Source: JBBRHQ01 sp963720735 (lineage in GTDB: Bacteria; Actinomycetota; Thermoleophilia; Solirubrobacterales; 70-9). Taken from it: a stretch of 64,000 nucleotides of DNA. The stretch's first letter is position 1. Each line of letters opens with the position of its first letter. The DNA is taken from contig CAVRGL010000002.1 of assembly GCA_963720735.1 (NCBI GenBank), positions 62,001 to 126,000 of the forward strand, read 5' to 3'. Below, one piece after another: positions 45,997 through 54,834 of the stretch. The position numbers and the translations under genes were made by a program. Below the pieces are notes generated by a model. That model searched no databases and was not told the DNA's origin. It saw nothing but the letters and a program-made list of their open reading frames with translations.

Positions 45997-47716
45997 GTGG
46001 CCTACAAGTGGATCGCGCTCTCGAACACGACCCTGGCGGTGCTGCTCGCCACGCTCGATGCGTCGATCACCCTGATCGCGATGCCCGACATCTTCCGCGG
46101 CATCCACCTCGACCCGCTGGTCCCGTCCAACAGCTTCTACCTGCTGTGGATGATCCTCGGCTACCTGGTCGTCTCCAGCGTGCTGATCGTCAGCCTCGGG
46201 CGGCTCGGCGACATGTACGGAAGGGTGCGGATCTATCGGCTCGGCTTCGTCATCTACACGATCGCATCCCTGCTTCTAGCGGTCACCTGGCTCGACGGCC
46301 GCGCCGGAGCCGACTACCTGATCTTCTTCCGCATCGTCCAGGGAGTCGGCGGCGCCTGTCTACTGGCAAACGCAGCCGCGATCATCACCGATGCCTTCCC
46401 CGCCAACCAGCGGGGCATGGCGCTGGGGATCAACAACATCGTCGGCGTCAGCGGGTTGTTCGTCGGCCTCGTGCTGGGTGGGCTGCTGGCGCCGATCGAC
46501 TGGCGGTTGGTCTTCCTGATCTCGGTTCCGGTGGGACTGTTCGGGACCGTCTGGGCGTACATGAAGCTCGAGGAGCGAAGCTCGCCGCGCCCGGCACCGA
46601 TCGATTGGTTGGGGAACATCACCTTCGCCCTGGGGCTGATCCTGATCATGGTCTCGGTGACCTACGGCATCCGGCCCTACGGCGGGCAGCCGACCGGCTG
46701 GGGCAGCCCGCGGGTGCTGGCACTGCTTGCCGGCGGCGTCATCTTCCTGGCGGCATTCGTCGCTGATCGAGTGGCGGGCCGCCAACCCGATGTTCCGGCT
46801 GCCCCTGTTCCGGATCCGCGCTTTCACCTTCGGAACCCTCTCGACCTTTCTCGCGGCGGTCGCCCGCGGCGGCCTGATGTTCATCCTGATCATCTGGCTA
46901 CAGGGGATCTGGCTGCCCGCGCATGGATACGACTTCGCCGATACCCCGCTGTGGGCGGGGATCTACATGCTGCCGCTCTCCCTGGGATTGCTGGTCGCCG
47001 GGCCCGTCTCCGGATACCTCTCGGATCACTTCGGGGCCCGGCCGTTCGCGACCGGGGGAATGCTCGGCGCGGCCGCGAGCTTCGGCCTGCTGATGCTGCT
47101 GCCGGTCGACTTCCCCTATCCCCTGTTCGCCCTGGTCCTGCTGCTCAGCGGGATCTCGATGGGGCTGTTCGTCTCACCCAACCGGGCCGCAGTGATGAAC
47201 AGCCTGCCGCCTGGAGATCGCGGCGCCGGTGGCGGGATGAACCAGACCTTCCAGAACTCGGCGCAGGTGCTCTCGATCGGAATCTTCTTCACCCTGATGA
47301 TCGCCGGACTGGCCTCGGCGCTGCCGCGGACGATCAGCGGCGGCCTGCTCGCGCACGGTGTCAGCTCCGCCGGGGCCCATCACGCCGCCCAGGCACCGCC
47401 GATCTCGATCCTCTTCGCCGCCTTCCTCGGCTACAACCCGATCCAGCACCTGGTCGGGGGGCACGCCCTCGCCGCGCTGGCACCCGCCAACCGCGCCGAG
47501 CTGACCGATCCGGGCTTCTTCCCCCACCTGATCTCCGCTCCCTTCCACGACGGGCTCGGGGCGGCCTTCACGTTCGCGATCGTCGCCTGCCTGGTGGCCG
47601 CCGTCGCCTCCCTGATGCGGGGAGGCCGCTACAGCCATGCCGAGGAGCCGGCCGACGAGCGGGCGCTCGGGCTACCGCGCCGAACCGGGGTCGGCGAGCT
47701 GAGAGGCCCCGGATGA
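45997..47716 (+). pseudogene. DHA2 (EmrB/QacA) 14-helix MFS exporter with frameshift
   Basis: A GTG at 45997 (VAYKWIALSNTTLAVLLATL) begins a DHA2-family exporter. LDASITLIAMPDI is the motif-1 region, GRLGDMYGRVRIYRLG motif A, and FFRIVQGVGGACLLANAAAI (in part) motif C-like. At about 46763 the frame FLAAFVADRVAG should continue as LIEWRAANPMFRLPLFRIRAF, which lies one base off. After that, helices 8-14 run without interruption to 47716. The total length, 1720 nt, equals 573 codons plus one base, so a single insertion explains everything. It is either a fresh null mutation or a base error. Its stop overlaps the ATG of the DCC gene. Confidence 0.88.
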
Positions 47717-48126
47717 CCGACCAAACGACCGCGACCGTGGTCTATGACCGCGACTGCGGCTTCTGCCGCTGGTGCGTCGGGTGGGTGCTACGGCTCGACC
47801 GGCACCGCCGCCTGCGTACGGTTGCGCTCCAGGCGGACCTCGCGACAGAGCTACTGCCGGGGCTCAGCCCCGAGCAGCGAATGGGCTCATGGCATCTGGT
47901 CAGGGCCGAAGGCGGGGTGCTCTCGGGCGGCGCGGCCCTGGGGCCTCTGGCCGCGGTGTTGTGGCCGGGCTTCGGCCGTCGCCTGGGCAGGGTGATTGCG
48001 CCCTTCGCCGATCCGGGATATCGACTCGTCGCCGACAACCGCGGACCTCTCGGCAGGCTCGTGAGCGTCGACGCGGTTGCCCGGGCGGATCGCATGATCG
48101 CCGAACGGAGTCGACGCCAAACCTGA
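47713..48126 (+). CDS. DCC-family thiol-disulfide oxidoreductase-like protein
   Basis: A 137-residue DCC-family (DUF393) protein. The name-giving motif YDRDCGFCRWCVGWVL has the CxxC pair (CGFC) expected of thioredoxin-like proteins; LRTVALQ and GGAALGPLA are typical later blocks. Its redox role is inferred. The ATG (47713) overlaps the exporter stop (ATGA), so it is translated in the same operon and depends on ribosomes ending at the exporter stop. Confidence 0.88.
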   Translation: MTDQTTATVVYDRDCGFCRWCVGWVLRLDRHRRLRTVALQADLATELLPGLSPEQRMGSWHLVRAEGGVLSGGAALGPLAAVLWPGFGRRLGRVIAPFADPGYRLVADNRGPLGRLVSVDAVARADRMIAERSRRQT

Positions 48127-48138
48127 GCGCCGAGGGGC

Positions 48139-49521
48139 TCAGCCCCCGATCGCGCCCGCCGGGGGCAGCGGCGGATTCTGGCCCTCCGCGGCGCAGCGGG
48201 CCAGCCCGGGCGCCGGATCGGGCGCCGCAGCGAGGACCGGCGGCTGGCGGAAATGCGCCCGGTGAAAGTTGAAGTAGTCGGTCATGTTGGCCGCATTCGC
48301 ATCGCGGAAGGTCATCGCCCCGAGGTTCCACTTGGTCTCGATGAAGCGGGTGATCGAGGTGTGATCCTGGACCACGTTCGAGACGTAGTTCCGGCGCGCC
48401 CAGGGTGAGACGACGATCAGCGGGACGCGGAAGCCGTAGCGGTCGAAGCCCGCGTCGACGTCGCCCGGGTGGAGCAACGGGGGGATGTCATCGGGCTTGA
48501 TCGCCGGCGGCGGAGGGACGTGGTCGAAGTAGCCGCCATGCTCGTCATAGGTGACGAACAGCGCCGTGCGCCGCCACTGCGGCGAATGCAGCACGGCGTT
48601 GGTCACGGCGGCGACGAACCGCTCGCCGAACTGGATGTCCTGCGGGTTCTCCTCGGAGACCGAGTCGTAGTTCGGATTGACCATGCTGAACTGCGGCAGA
48701 TGGCCCGCGGCGGCGTCGTCGATGAAGTGCTGGACGCCCTTGACGAACCGCGGCCCCCGGCCGACCGCCACGTCTGGGATGACGAGCGGAGCCGGGAGGT
48801 TGTCGAAATAGACCTTCCAGTCGACCCCGAACTGGTCGAAGCGATCGAAGATCGTGCCGTTGGCGGCGGGCGTCGAGAAGGTCGAGTTGTCGGTGCGGAT
48901 CACCCCGCTCGAGGTGCCCGTCAGCAGGTAGCGGAAGTTCGGATAGGTCTGGCCGAGGAGGGAGCAGAAGTAGCGCTGGCCGATCGGGAAGTGCCTCGCG
49001 AGCGAGTAGGTGAACGGCAGGTCGGAGTCATCGAAGAAGCGCATCGCCACCGGGCCGCTGGCGAGGACGAAGCCATCGTTGCGACCGTTGTCGAAGGAGG
49101 TATGGCTCGCGTTCCAGGCCTGGCTCGGAACGGCCCCGAACTGGCACGGCGTATCGGCGTGTACCGAGAAGAACTTCTTGCCCTGGGCGTCGCGGTTGAA
49201 GGTCAGGGGGCGCCCCCGGAAGACCGGCAGCCCGTCGACCCTGCGACGGCGCCGGAACCGGTGGGGGACCATGCCGAGGACGTTGTCGAAGGACTGGTTC
49301 TCCATCATCACCACGACGATGTGCTCGATCTGCGGCATCGTCTCGGTGCCCTCGGGCAGGCGGGGATAGGGACGCGACCCGGGGCCCTTGATCCGACCTG
49401 AGCGGACGATCGGGCGCGCCCAGGCGGGAAGGCCGGAGCTCGACGCAGCGGCGATCGCCAGACTCGCCCCCGCGGCCGTCTTCAGCGCAGTGCGGCGCGT
49501 GATCCCGCCAGACCTCTCCAC
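48139..49521 (-). CDS. Tat-exported phospholipase C/acid phosphatase-type phosphoesterase
   Basis: A 460-residue enzyme of the phosphoesterase family PF04185, whose members include the non-haemolytic phospholipase C and acid phosphatase AcpA. The Tat signal is TRRTALKTAAGASLAIAAAS (residues about 8-27). The N-terminal metal-site motif is EHIVVVMMENQSFDNVLG; further blocks are GQRYFCSLLGQTYPNFRYLL (in part), VNPNYDS, FVTYDEHGGYFDHV and VPLIVVSPWA. Lipid or phosphomonoester substrate is not decided. It lies about 60 bp from the seven-repeat propeller gene upstream on the same strand. Confidence 0.93.
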   Translation of the reverse strand: MERSGGITRRTALKTAAGASLAIAAASSSGLPAWARPIVRSGRIKGPGSRPYPRLPEGTETMPQIEHIVVVMMENQSFDNVLGMVPHRFRRRRRVDGLPVFRGRPLTFNRDAQGKKFFSVHADTPCQFGAVPSQAWNASHTSFDNGRNDGFVLASGPVAMRFFDDSDLPFTYSLARHFPIGQRYFCSLLGQTYPNFRYLLTGTSSGVIRTDNSTFSTPAANGTIFDRFDQFGVDWKVYFDNLPAPLVIPDVAVGRGPRFVKGVQHFIDDAAAGHLPQFSMVNPNYDSVSEENPQDIQFGERFVAAVTNAVLHSPQWRRTALFVTYDEHGGYFDHVPPPPAIKPDDIPPLLHPGDVDAGFDRYGFRVPLIVVSPWARRNYVSNVVQDHTSITRFIETKWNLGAMTFRDANAANMTDYFNFHRAHFRQPPVLAAAPDPAPGLARCAAEGQNPPLPPAGAIGG

Positions 49522-49581
49522 GAATCAGCATCCTAACCCCGGCGCGGCCGATCTGCCGAGATCGGCTAGGGCGGGCCGGCG

Positions 49582-51141
49582 CTAGCGCTTGGCGCGGAGG
49601 AGATCGACGCCGTTGCTGTTGTCGGCGGCGACGTAGACGTCGCGTCCCTTTGCGGCGAGCGCGACTTGGTAGGGGCCGTCCAGGGCCTTGCCCACCCGGC
49701 AGGTCCCCGCCCCGTCCTCGCTGGAGCCGTCGAGGCTGACGCAGCCGTCCTTGCCGGCCAGCTGGTGTATCGCCCCGGTCCTCGGCGAGACGCGGAAGAT
49801 GATCAGCGCATCAGGGCCGTAGGAGGTGTAGTAGAGGGTCCTGCCGCTCGGGGCGAGCGCCCCGGCGTAGCCGTCTGCGATCGCCCGGCCCTCCTGGCAA
49901 GTGCCGGCGCCATCCCCGCTGGAGCCGTCGCTGCTGATGCAGCCTGCTTTTCCGGAGCGCTGCGAGAGGCGACCGGTGTGCAGATTGCGATTGATCACCG
50001 CCACCACGCCCGGGTCCGTGTAGCCGTAGGTGTAGATGAAGCGCTTGTTCTTGGAGAGGACGGCCCGCTCGAGCTTGAACATCCCGCGGCCGTCGACGCA
50101 GGGCCCGGCCGGGCTGATGCCATCGTCGCTGACGCAGCCGGTCTTCCCGGCAAGCGGCACCAGGCCGCCCTTCGAGTTACGCCGGAAGGCCTGCAGTAGG
50201 TCCGGCCCGTAGGAGGCCGGGACGTAGGCGAAACGATTGTCTGGAGTGGCGACGTCCCAGACCTCGCCGAGGTTCTCGGCCGTGCGACAGACCTTGTTCG
50301 TGCCGCTTTGCTCGGTCGTGCCGTCGGCGGTCAGGCAGCCGTTCTTGCCCCGAAGCTGGTGAAGCTTGCCGGTGCGCCGGCTGCGGGCGAAGATCGCGAT
50401 CCCGCCGTGCGGGTTGCTGTCGTAGTTGGAGGCGTAGAGGTATTTCTGATCGGGGGTGAGGTGCACCGCGGGCTCGTCGTCGATCTCACGGGCCCGCCGG
50501 CAGGTCCCCGGTCCGTCCTCGCTCGCGCCTGTTGCCGAGATGCAGCCCTGCTTGCCCTTCAGCTGGCGCAGCGTGCCCTTGCGTGCGTTGCGTGCGAAGA
50601 TCGCGATCCCGCCGAGGTCGTTGTTGTTGACCGAGAGCTGGGAGGCGAGGTAGAGGAAGCGCCCGTCGCGCGAGATCGTCAGCGAGGTCGCGTCGCCGGT
50701 GTCGATGTCGCGGCCGTTGCGGCAGGTCTTGGCTCCGTCCTCACTCGACCCGTCAATGGACCAGCATCCCGACTTGCCGGGGATCTGATGCAGCGTCCCG
50801 GTGCGCGGGTTGCGCCGGAAGATCGAGAGAACCGGGGGCCGCGAGTTCTCGCCGTAGCCGGTCAGGTAGGCGAACCTCCCGTCCCGGCTGATCACGACCG
50901 TGGTCGCGGATTCCCCGCCCCGGATCTTGCGACACGTCCCCGGGCCCGCGCCGCTCGAACCGTCGCTGGTGTAGCAGCCGCTCTTGCCGGCGACCTGGGT
51001 CGCCGAACCGGATGGTCCGGCTGCCAGAGCGACCGCCGCGAGGATCACGCCCAGGATCAGCGCGGTCAAAGACGTCAGGGCCACCCGGCGGCGTCGCCCG
51101 CCGGTCCTGCCCGATCCCCATTCCCTGCTTGGAGCCATCAA
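49582..51141 (-). CDS. Secreted seven-repeat lactonase-like beta-propeller with Cys loops
   Basis: A 519-residue exported protein. A membrane/signal segment (residues about 20-42) is followed by seven repeats of about 65 residues. Each holds a Cys-loop near GK-x-GCxSxDGSS-xDGxGTCRxG (for example GKDGCVSLDGSSEDGAGTC) and a propeller strand such as FLYLASQLS or YVAADNSNG. The repeat count matches a seven-bladed 6-phosphogluconolactonase/YVTN-type propeller. The Cys pair in each loop probably forms a blade disulfide. This repeat style is typical of Solirubrobacterales. Enzymatic activity is doubtful. Start ATG 51141. Confidence 0.85.
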   Translation of the reverse strand: MMAPSREWGSGRTGGRRRRVALTSLTALILGVILAAVALAAGPSGSATQVAGKSGCYTSDGSSGAGPGTCRKIRGGESATTVVISRDGRFAYLTGYGENSRPPVLSIFRRNPRTGTLHQIPGKSGCWSIDGSSEDGAKTCRNGRDIDTGDATSLTISRDGRFLYLASQLSVNNNDLGGIAIFARNARKGTLRQLKGKQGCISATGASEDGPGTCRRAREIDDEPAVHLTPDQKYLYASNYDSNPHGGIAIFARSRRTGKLHQLRGKNGCLTADGTTEQSGTNKVCRTAENLGEVWDVATPDNRFAYVPASYGPDLLQAFRRNSKGGLVPLAGKTGCVSDDGISPAGPCVDGRGMFKLERAVLSKNKRFIYTYGYTDPGVVAVINRNLHTGRLSQRSGKAGCISSDGSSGDGAGTCQEGRAIADGYAGALAPSGRTLYYTSYGPDALIIFRVSPRTGAIHQLAGKDGCVSLDGSSEDGAGTCRVGKALDGPYQVALAAKGRDVYVAADNSNGVDLLRAKR

Positions 51142-51265
51142 CGAGCAGAAGTGTAATCACAGGGCCCGGCGGCTGGACAAACGTTCGCCGCACCGCCGGC
51201 GACGGAAACGCGCAGAGCTCTCGCGCCCCGTTGGAGCGGAGAACGCCGCTGGGCCGCCGCAGCAG

Positions 51266-51460
51266 TCAGGCGGATTGGGAGGACGCTGACTCCGCCACGG
51301 AGATCGCCTCTTGCACGTCCGGAAGGAGTTGGGCGTGGATGACCTTCCCGTCTTCCGGCCGGACGGTATAGAGCATGGCCAAGCGCTGATTGACCTCCGC
51401 GCCGCTGCGTCTGTCGCCGAAATGGGAAGGGTGCTTGTGGTCGAAGAGGAGGATGGGGTT
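51266..51460 (-). pseudogene. SnoaL-like domain C-terminal remnant
   Basis: The minus frame ending at 51266 reads NPILLFDHKHPSHF, then RSGAEVNQRLAMLYTV and DGKVIHAQLLPDVQEAISVAES. This fits the last third of a SnoaL-like/NTF2-fold protein (usual form SGxEVxxRxAxxxTxRDGKVxRxExxxDxxEALxA). No N-terminal two thirds were found in any frame. It is related in pattern to the genes at 43347 and 43758. Confidence 0.4.
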
Positions 51461-51820
51461 GTCTATGTGAGCGAGCTCCAGGGCAAGGGAATGTTGGACC
51501 GGCTCGCCAGACACGCAGTTACCGGCCGGTATTCCGATGGGAATGGGAGCCCGGCGTTGGGGAAATTGAGGTCCTTGGCCGGAAGTTGTCGACGTAGTCG
51601 AGTCGGCCACGGTTCACGCTCACACTGAAGCCGACCTTGACATCCTCCTGGCAGCGCTTCTAGAGCCAGCGACTCCCCGGTCAGCGCTCGAAGTGCCGGC
51701 CCGTGCGATGGACGCGCTTGGCAACAGGCGTGGGCGTCACGCGGCTTGCCGGTCAGAGCGAGAACCGACCCGACTCCGACAAACCGGCTTAGCAAGCCAA
51801 CTGTCGCCCAAAACTGCAAC

Positions 51821-51861
51821 GCGCCCGACAGGATTCGAACCTGTGACCTTCGGTTTCGTAG
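51821..51861 (-). repeat. attR-like direct repeat: copy of the tRNA-Arg 3' end
   Basis: These 41 bp are identical, and in the same orientation, to 58360-58400, the 3' end of tRNA-Arg(ACG) up to its anticodon loop. The tRNA 5' half is missing here: after 51861 the sequence differs completely. This is the distal attachment site left when an element integrates into a tRNA 3' end. Confidence 0.88.
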
Positions 51862-52011
51862 GGCGTGGGTGCTTGGCTCGCGCATGCGGTGAAACCCTCC
51901 GATGAGACCAGGATGCAACCAGAATCTGGGCTCCGGGCCGGGCCGCGCTGTTCGGTACCGCCGATTCCGGCGGCCGAGGTGCTGGCTACCGTGCGTTGAT
52001 GCCCGAGGGCG

Positions 52012-52305
52012 ATGTCCTTGCGACAGCCGATGCCCCAGATGGACGGGGTTGCCCAGGTCCGCGCGGCGACGTGGGACCATGTGCTGGCGGGACATCCCGA
52101 GATGGCCGCGCATCTGAGCGACGTGATCGACACGATTGAGAGCCCCGAGCTTCGAGAGGACGACCCCCGTCCGGGTAGGAGTCGCTACTTCCGTCGGTGC
52201 GGCCCTGAGCACTGGTTGCGAGTGGTCATCGAATTCGGCGGAGACATGGATACCGTGGTCACCGCATTCCCTCAGGCAAACGATCCAGCCGGATGGCGCC
52301 AATGA
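52012..52305 (+). CDS. Small nuclease/toxin-like protein paired with DUF2283
   Basis: A 97-residue protein whose core WDHVLAGHPEMAAHLSDVID, then RYFRRCGPEHWLRVVIEF and DTVVTAFPQ, fits a widespread family of small phage- and plasmid-borne proteins that resemble DUF4258/PBECR-type RNase-like toxins. I am unsure of the family. It is coupled (ATGA overlap) to a DUF2283 gene, which often accompanies DUF4258-like partners. ATG 52012 is preceded by GAGGG. It lies just inside the element boundary. Confidence 0.6.
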   Translation: MSLRQPMPQMDGVAQVRAATWDHVLAGHPEMAAHLSDVIDTIESPELREDDPRPGRSRYFRRCGPEHWLRVVIEFGGDMDTVVTAFPQANDPAGWRQ

Positions 52306-52583
52306 CGAGGATCGGAAATCACGAGTTCGATCGCGAGCGCTACGACCCGGATGGAGATGTTCTCTATCTGAGTCGCGGCCCCGAGCAGCGTGCCGCGAGC
52401 ACGTTCGCGACACCGGAGGGCCACGCCGTTCGCCTCGACGAGGCAGGCGAGGTCATCGGACTCACCATCGTCAACGCGAAGTGGCTGCTCGACCGCGACG
52501 GAAAGCTCGTCGTCACGATCCCTGAGCGCGTCGAGTCACCGCGCGCCGAGGTCGAGCCGGCGCTGACAGGCTCGACCGGCTAG
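52302..52583 (+). CDS. DUF2283 domain-containing protein
   Basis: A 93-residue protein with the DUF2283 pattern: YDPDGDVLYLSRG, HAVRLDEAGEVIGLTIVNA and DGKLVVTIPE. ATG 52302 overlaps the stop of the preceding gene, so the two are translationally coupled. DUF2283 proteins are often suspected antitoxins; no direct evidence is available here. Confidence 0.82.
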   Translation: MTRIGNHEFDRERYDPDGDVLYLSRGPEQRAASTFATPEGHAVRLDEAGEVIGLTIVNAKWLLDRDGKLVVTIPERVESPRAEVEPALTGSTG

Positions 52584-52841
52584 AGAGACCAGCGGGCGGC
52601 GGCGCCCGCCAGCCGGCCAAGACGAGGTCCACCTCGGCCGACACGCACTCGCGTGCGTCTGTCGGCTCATGCCCGACATCAGCAGCTCGTTGCAGGACAC
52701 GTGCCGCGTCGACGCAGCAACGGCCAGCTCGATCGTGCTCGCCCAACTTCGCGAGGGAACTACTCGACGGCTACCGGCGACAGCTGACGCGGCACGGTGC
52801 AGATTCTGCCTAGCTCGACTGGGTGCTCGCTGCATGCGGCG

Positions 52842-53834
52842 CACTTCGCTGAGCAGACTCCGTACCTGCTGATCACCACCCCGAGAAGCAGTGCGGGAAG
52901 ACAAGGCTGATGGAAGTTCCCGAGCTGCTTGTCCTAGGCCATGGCAGGTCATCAGCCCATCAGAAGCGGTGCTGTACCGGACGGTCGATGGCTCGATGCC
53001 GACGCTGCTGCTGGATGAGGTGGACACCATCTTCAACCCTCGGACGGCAAAGGACAACGAGCACCTGCGGGCGCTCATCAACTCCGGCAACCGGCCGGGC
53101 GTCACCGTCCCACGCTGCGTTGGGAACTCGCAGAAGGTTGCATGACTTCAAGGTCTATTGCGTCAAGGCTCTCGCCGGGATCGGGACCTTGCCCGACACC
53201 ATCACGGATCGCTCTGTTTCGATCAGGCTGAAGCGGAGGGACAAGAAGACCGAGAGTGTCGAGAAGTTCCGGCGCTCTAAGACGGAGCCTGCCGGTCACG
53301 CTCGTCCGAGGTCGGACGGCTGCGTGGGCAAAGGACAACGCAAAGGAGCTGAAGCGGGCGCGGCCGAAGATTCCGGATGAGCTGGACGACCTGATGCAGG
53401 ACGCCTGCGAGCAACTGTTTGCGATAGCTGACCGGGTGGGCAAATCGTGGTCGAACTTGAGCCGTGATGCCCTGATCGAGCTATGCACCGGTGAGAGGGT
53501 CGATAGCCAAGAGTCGCTACGGCTGCGGCTGCTCCGTGATATCCGCGATGTCTTTGAAGAGCGCGACAGAAAAGCGCGGAAGACGGTGCAAGGCATTCGG
53601 ACGGTGGACTTGCTCGCCTCGCTGTACCTCATCGAGGAAGCGCCCTGGTCGAGCTACTACGGCCGGGGGCTGGCCGACCGCGATCTGGCTGCCCTTCTGA
53701 AGAGCTATGGGATCGCTTCCACGACCATCCGATTCACGAACGCCGGACCCAAGAAGGGATACAAGCGCGACGCCTTCCATGAGGCATGGCTGCGGCATCT
53801 CGACGTAACCGGCGTAACGGACGTAACGGCCTAA
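52842..53834 (+). pseudogene. DUF3631 ATPase gene shredded by frameshifts
   Basis: Pieces of one DUF3631 protein occur in order but in changing frames. HFAEQTPYLLITTP starts at 52842; EKQCGKTRLMEVPELLV (Walker A-like GKT, 52883 on) is in a second frame; PSEAVLYRTVDGSMPTLLLDEVD (in part; Walker B 53005-53025) and LRALINSGNRPGV are in a third; DFKVYCVKALAGIGTLPDTI and DRSVSIRLKRR return to the second; and AAWAKDNAKELKRARPKIPD to VTGVTDVTA (stop 53834) is in yet another. At least four indels are required. DUF3631 proteins are helicase/primase-associated ATPases of phages and integrative elements. Fragments may extend upstream to about 52740. Confidence 0.78.
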
Positions 53835-54001
53835 CGAGACGAGATATGAAGCCACGACTCCCCCGCCATAGAAGTTGTCTCTCAGTCTCCTTGTCTCTCT
53901 CTATCCCCTCCCTACTACAAGTAAACGGGAGGGGCGAGCGCGAGGAAGGGGCGGCTTCACATCCTCTTCCGAAACTGGGTTACGTCCGTTACGCCGTTAC
54001 G
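53801..54001. repeat. Iteron-like array with a 17-bp perfect inverted repeat
   Basis: Three and a half direct copies of a 9-nt unit close to CGTAACGGM lie at 53803-53836, over the end of the DUF3631 frame. The same units occur inverted at 53979-54001. GGCGTAACGGACGTAAC (53811-53827) and GTTACGTCCGTTACGCC (53979-53995) are exact reverse complements. The 150 bp between them are locally lower in GC and pyrimidine-rich. This could be an element replication origin or operator, or a repeat tied to the VTGVTDVTA tail. Confidence 0.6.
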
Positions 54002-54015
54002 AAAAGGAGATTGGA

Positions 54016-54300
54016 ATGGCCGACAAGTTCGCTTGGCTAGAGGAGCGCGGAGATCGAGGAGAGCTGGAAGTGTTCCTAGTACCCGGCCGGAGAGGAGAGG
54101 GCCAGGACGTCGTGCTCCGGATAGATGGTGGGTACGGAGATCCGGCGGACGCCAAAGAGATGGCGGACTGGTGGTGCCGAACTTTGAACGAGGATGATGG
54201 GCTGAGAGTGTCGCGGGGGTCGAGCCGAGATGCGCGGTACCCGGGATTAAGCCCGAGCCTTCGCCCCTCCACCAATTTCGCCGGGTCGATCTCCCCGTAG
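54016..54300 (+). CDS. Small hypothetical protein of the element
   Basis: A 94-residue protein beginning MADKFAWLEERGDRGELEVF and continuing with VVLRIDGGYGDPADAKEMADWW. AAAAGGAG, 7 nt upstream, fixes ATG 54016. The last 25 residues (about 54230 on) overlap the 3' remains of the Crp-like pseudogene on the other strand, so the natural C-terminus may have been altered. No family is recognised; it looks like a phage/ICE accessory protein. Confidence 0.5.
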   Translation: MADKFAWLEERGDRGELEVFLVPGRRGEGQDVVLRIDGGYGDPADAKEMADWWCRTLNEDDGLRVSRGSSRDARYPGLSPSLRPSTNFAGSISP

Positions 54301-54834
54301 CTCCCAACCCTCTGAAAGCTTTCTGGCCTACCCGGCACGTTGGATTGAGGCGATCGCGGTGCTCACTGCGGGGCGCCGTGCGGCCACGAGCTCAGCCAGG
54401 ATCGAGTGGCTCAGATCAATCGGGACCAACGACCGATCCGATCCGATCGTCCCGCACCGATCGGCGAGATGCCACAAGATCATCAGCACGCCAGTTTCAC
54501 GGCTGTGCGCCTTCACGGCGAGGGTCCCCGGAGCGCCCTGGAGTCCGAGACGCCTCAGCATCAAGCCGCCGAGGATCGGTAACCCGGGCCCCTGTCGCAC
54601 CGCTGCAGGCCATTCCGGTTCCTGCCAGGTCCCGCGGGAAACCTGAACGACCGGAGCCCGGCTGCGGGACTTCGCCGCCCCGAGCCGGTCCTCGGCAAGC
54701 AAGGCGGCGAGCTCGAGATCCTCGTCAAGCACGGACACCGCTCTCAGCCGGCGGAACGCCGACGTCCGATCTCGGCCCGGGAGCGCCTTGCGGCCATCGG
54801 CATTGGGCGGCACGACCAACTCAAGCCTAGCCAT
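54268..54834 (-). pseudogene. Crp/Fnr-type regulator with internal deletion and nonsense codon
   Basis: This is a paralog of the intact gene at 55437-56228. It keeps the N-terminal part (LRAVSVLDEDLELAALLAED, PAAVRQGPGLPILGG) and the helix-turn-helix part (VPIDLSHSILAELVAARRPA). About 80 residues of the cNMP-binding core between them are missing in frame. A TAG at 54328-54330 replaces the Arg codon of the paralog; translation past it gives ARKLSEGWELRGDRPGEIGG, matching the paralog tail ARKVTGGWQLTGGPPGEMGG. Two independent lesions make it a clear pseudogene. Confidence 0.82.

Noticed and set aside
45850..48126. Single 758-residue frame covering exporter and DCC gene
   Set aside because: Past the frameshift at about 46763 the frame is an Arg/Pro-rich shadow until it happens to meet the DCC frame, so it is not a natural fusion protein.
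51693..51905. Plus-strand frame ending in RPTGFEPVTFGFVGR
   Set aside because: This peptide is the translation of the tRNA-Arg 3' end on the wrong strand, a common false gene.
53102..53632. Minus-strand frame over the DUF3631 remains
   Set aside because: Ser/Arg-rich shadow; the plus strand carries the recognisable ATPase motifs.
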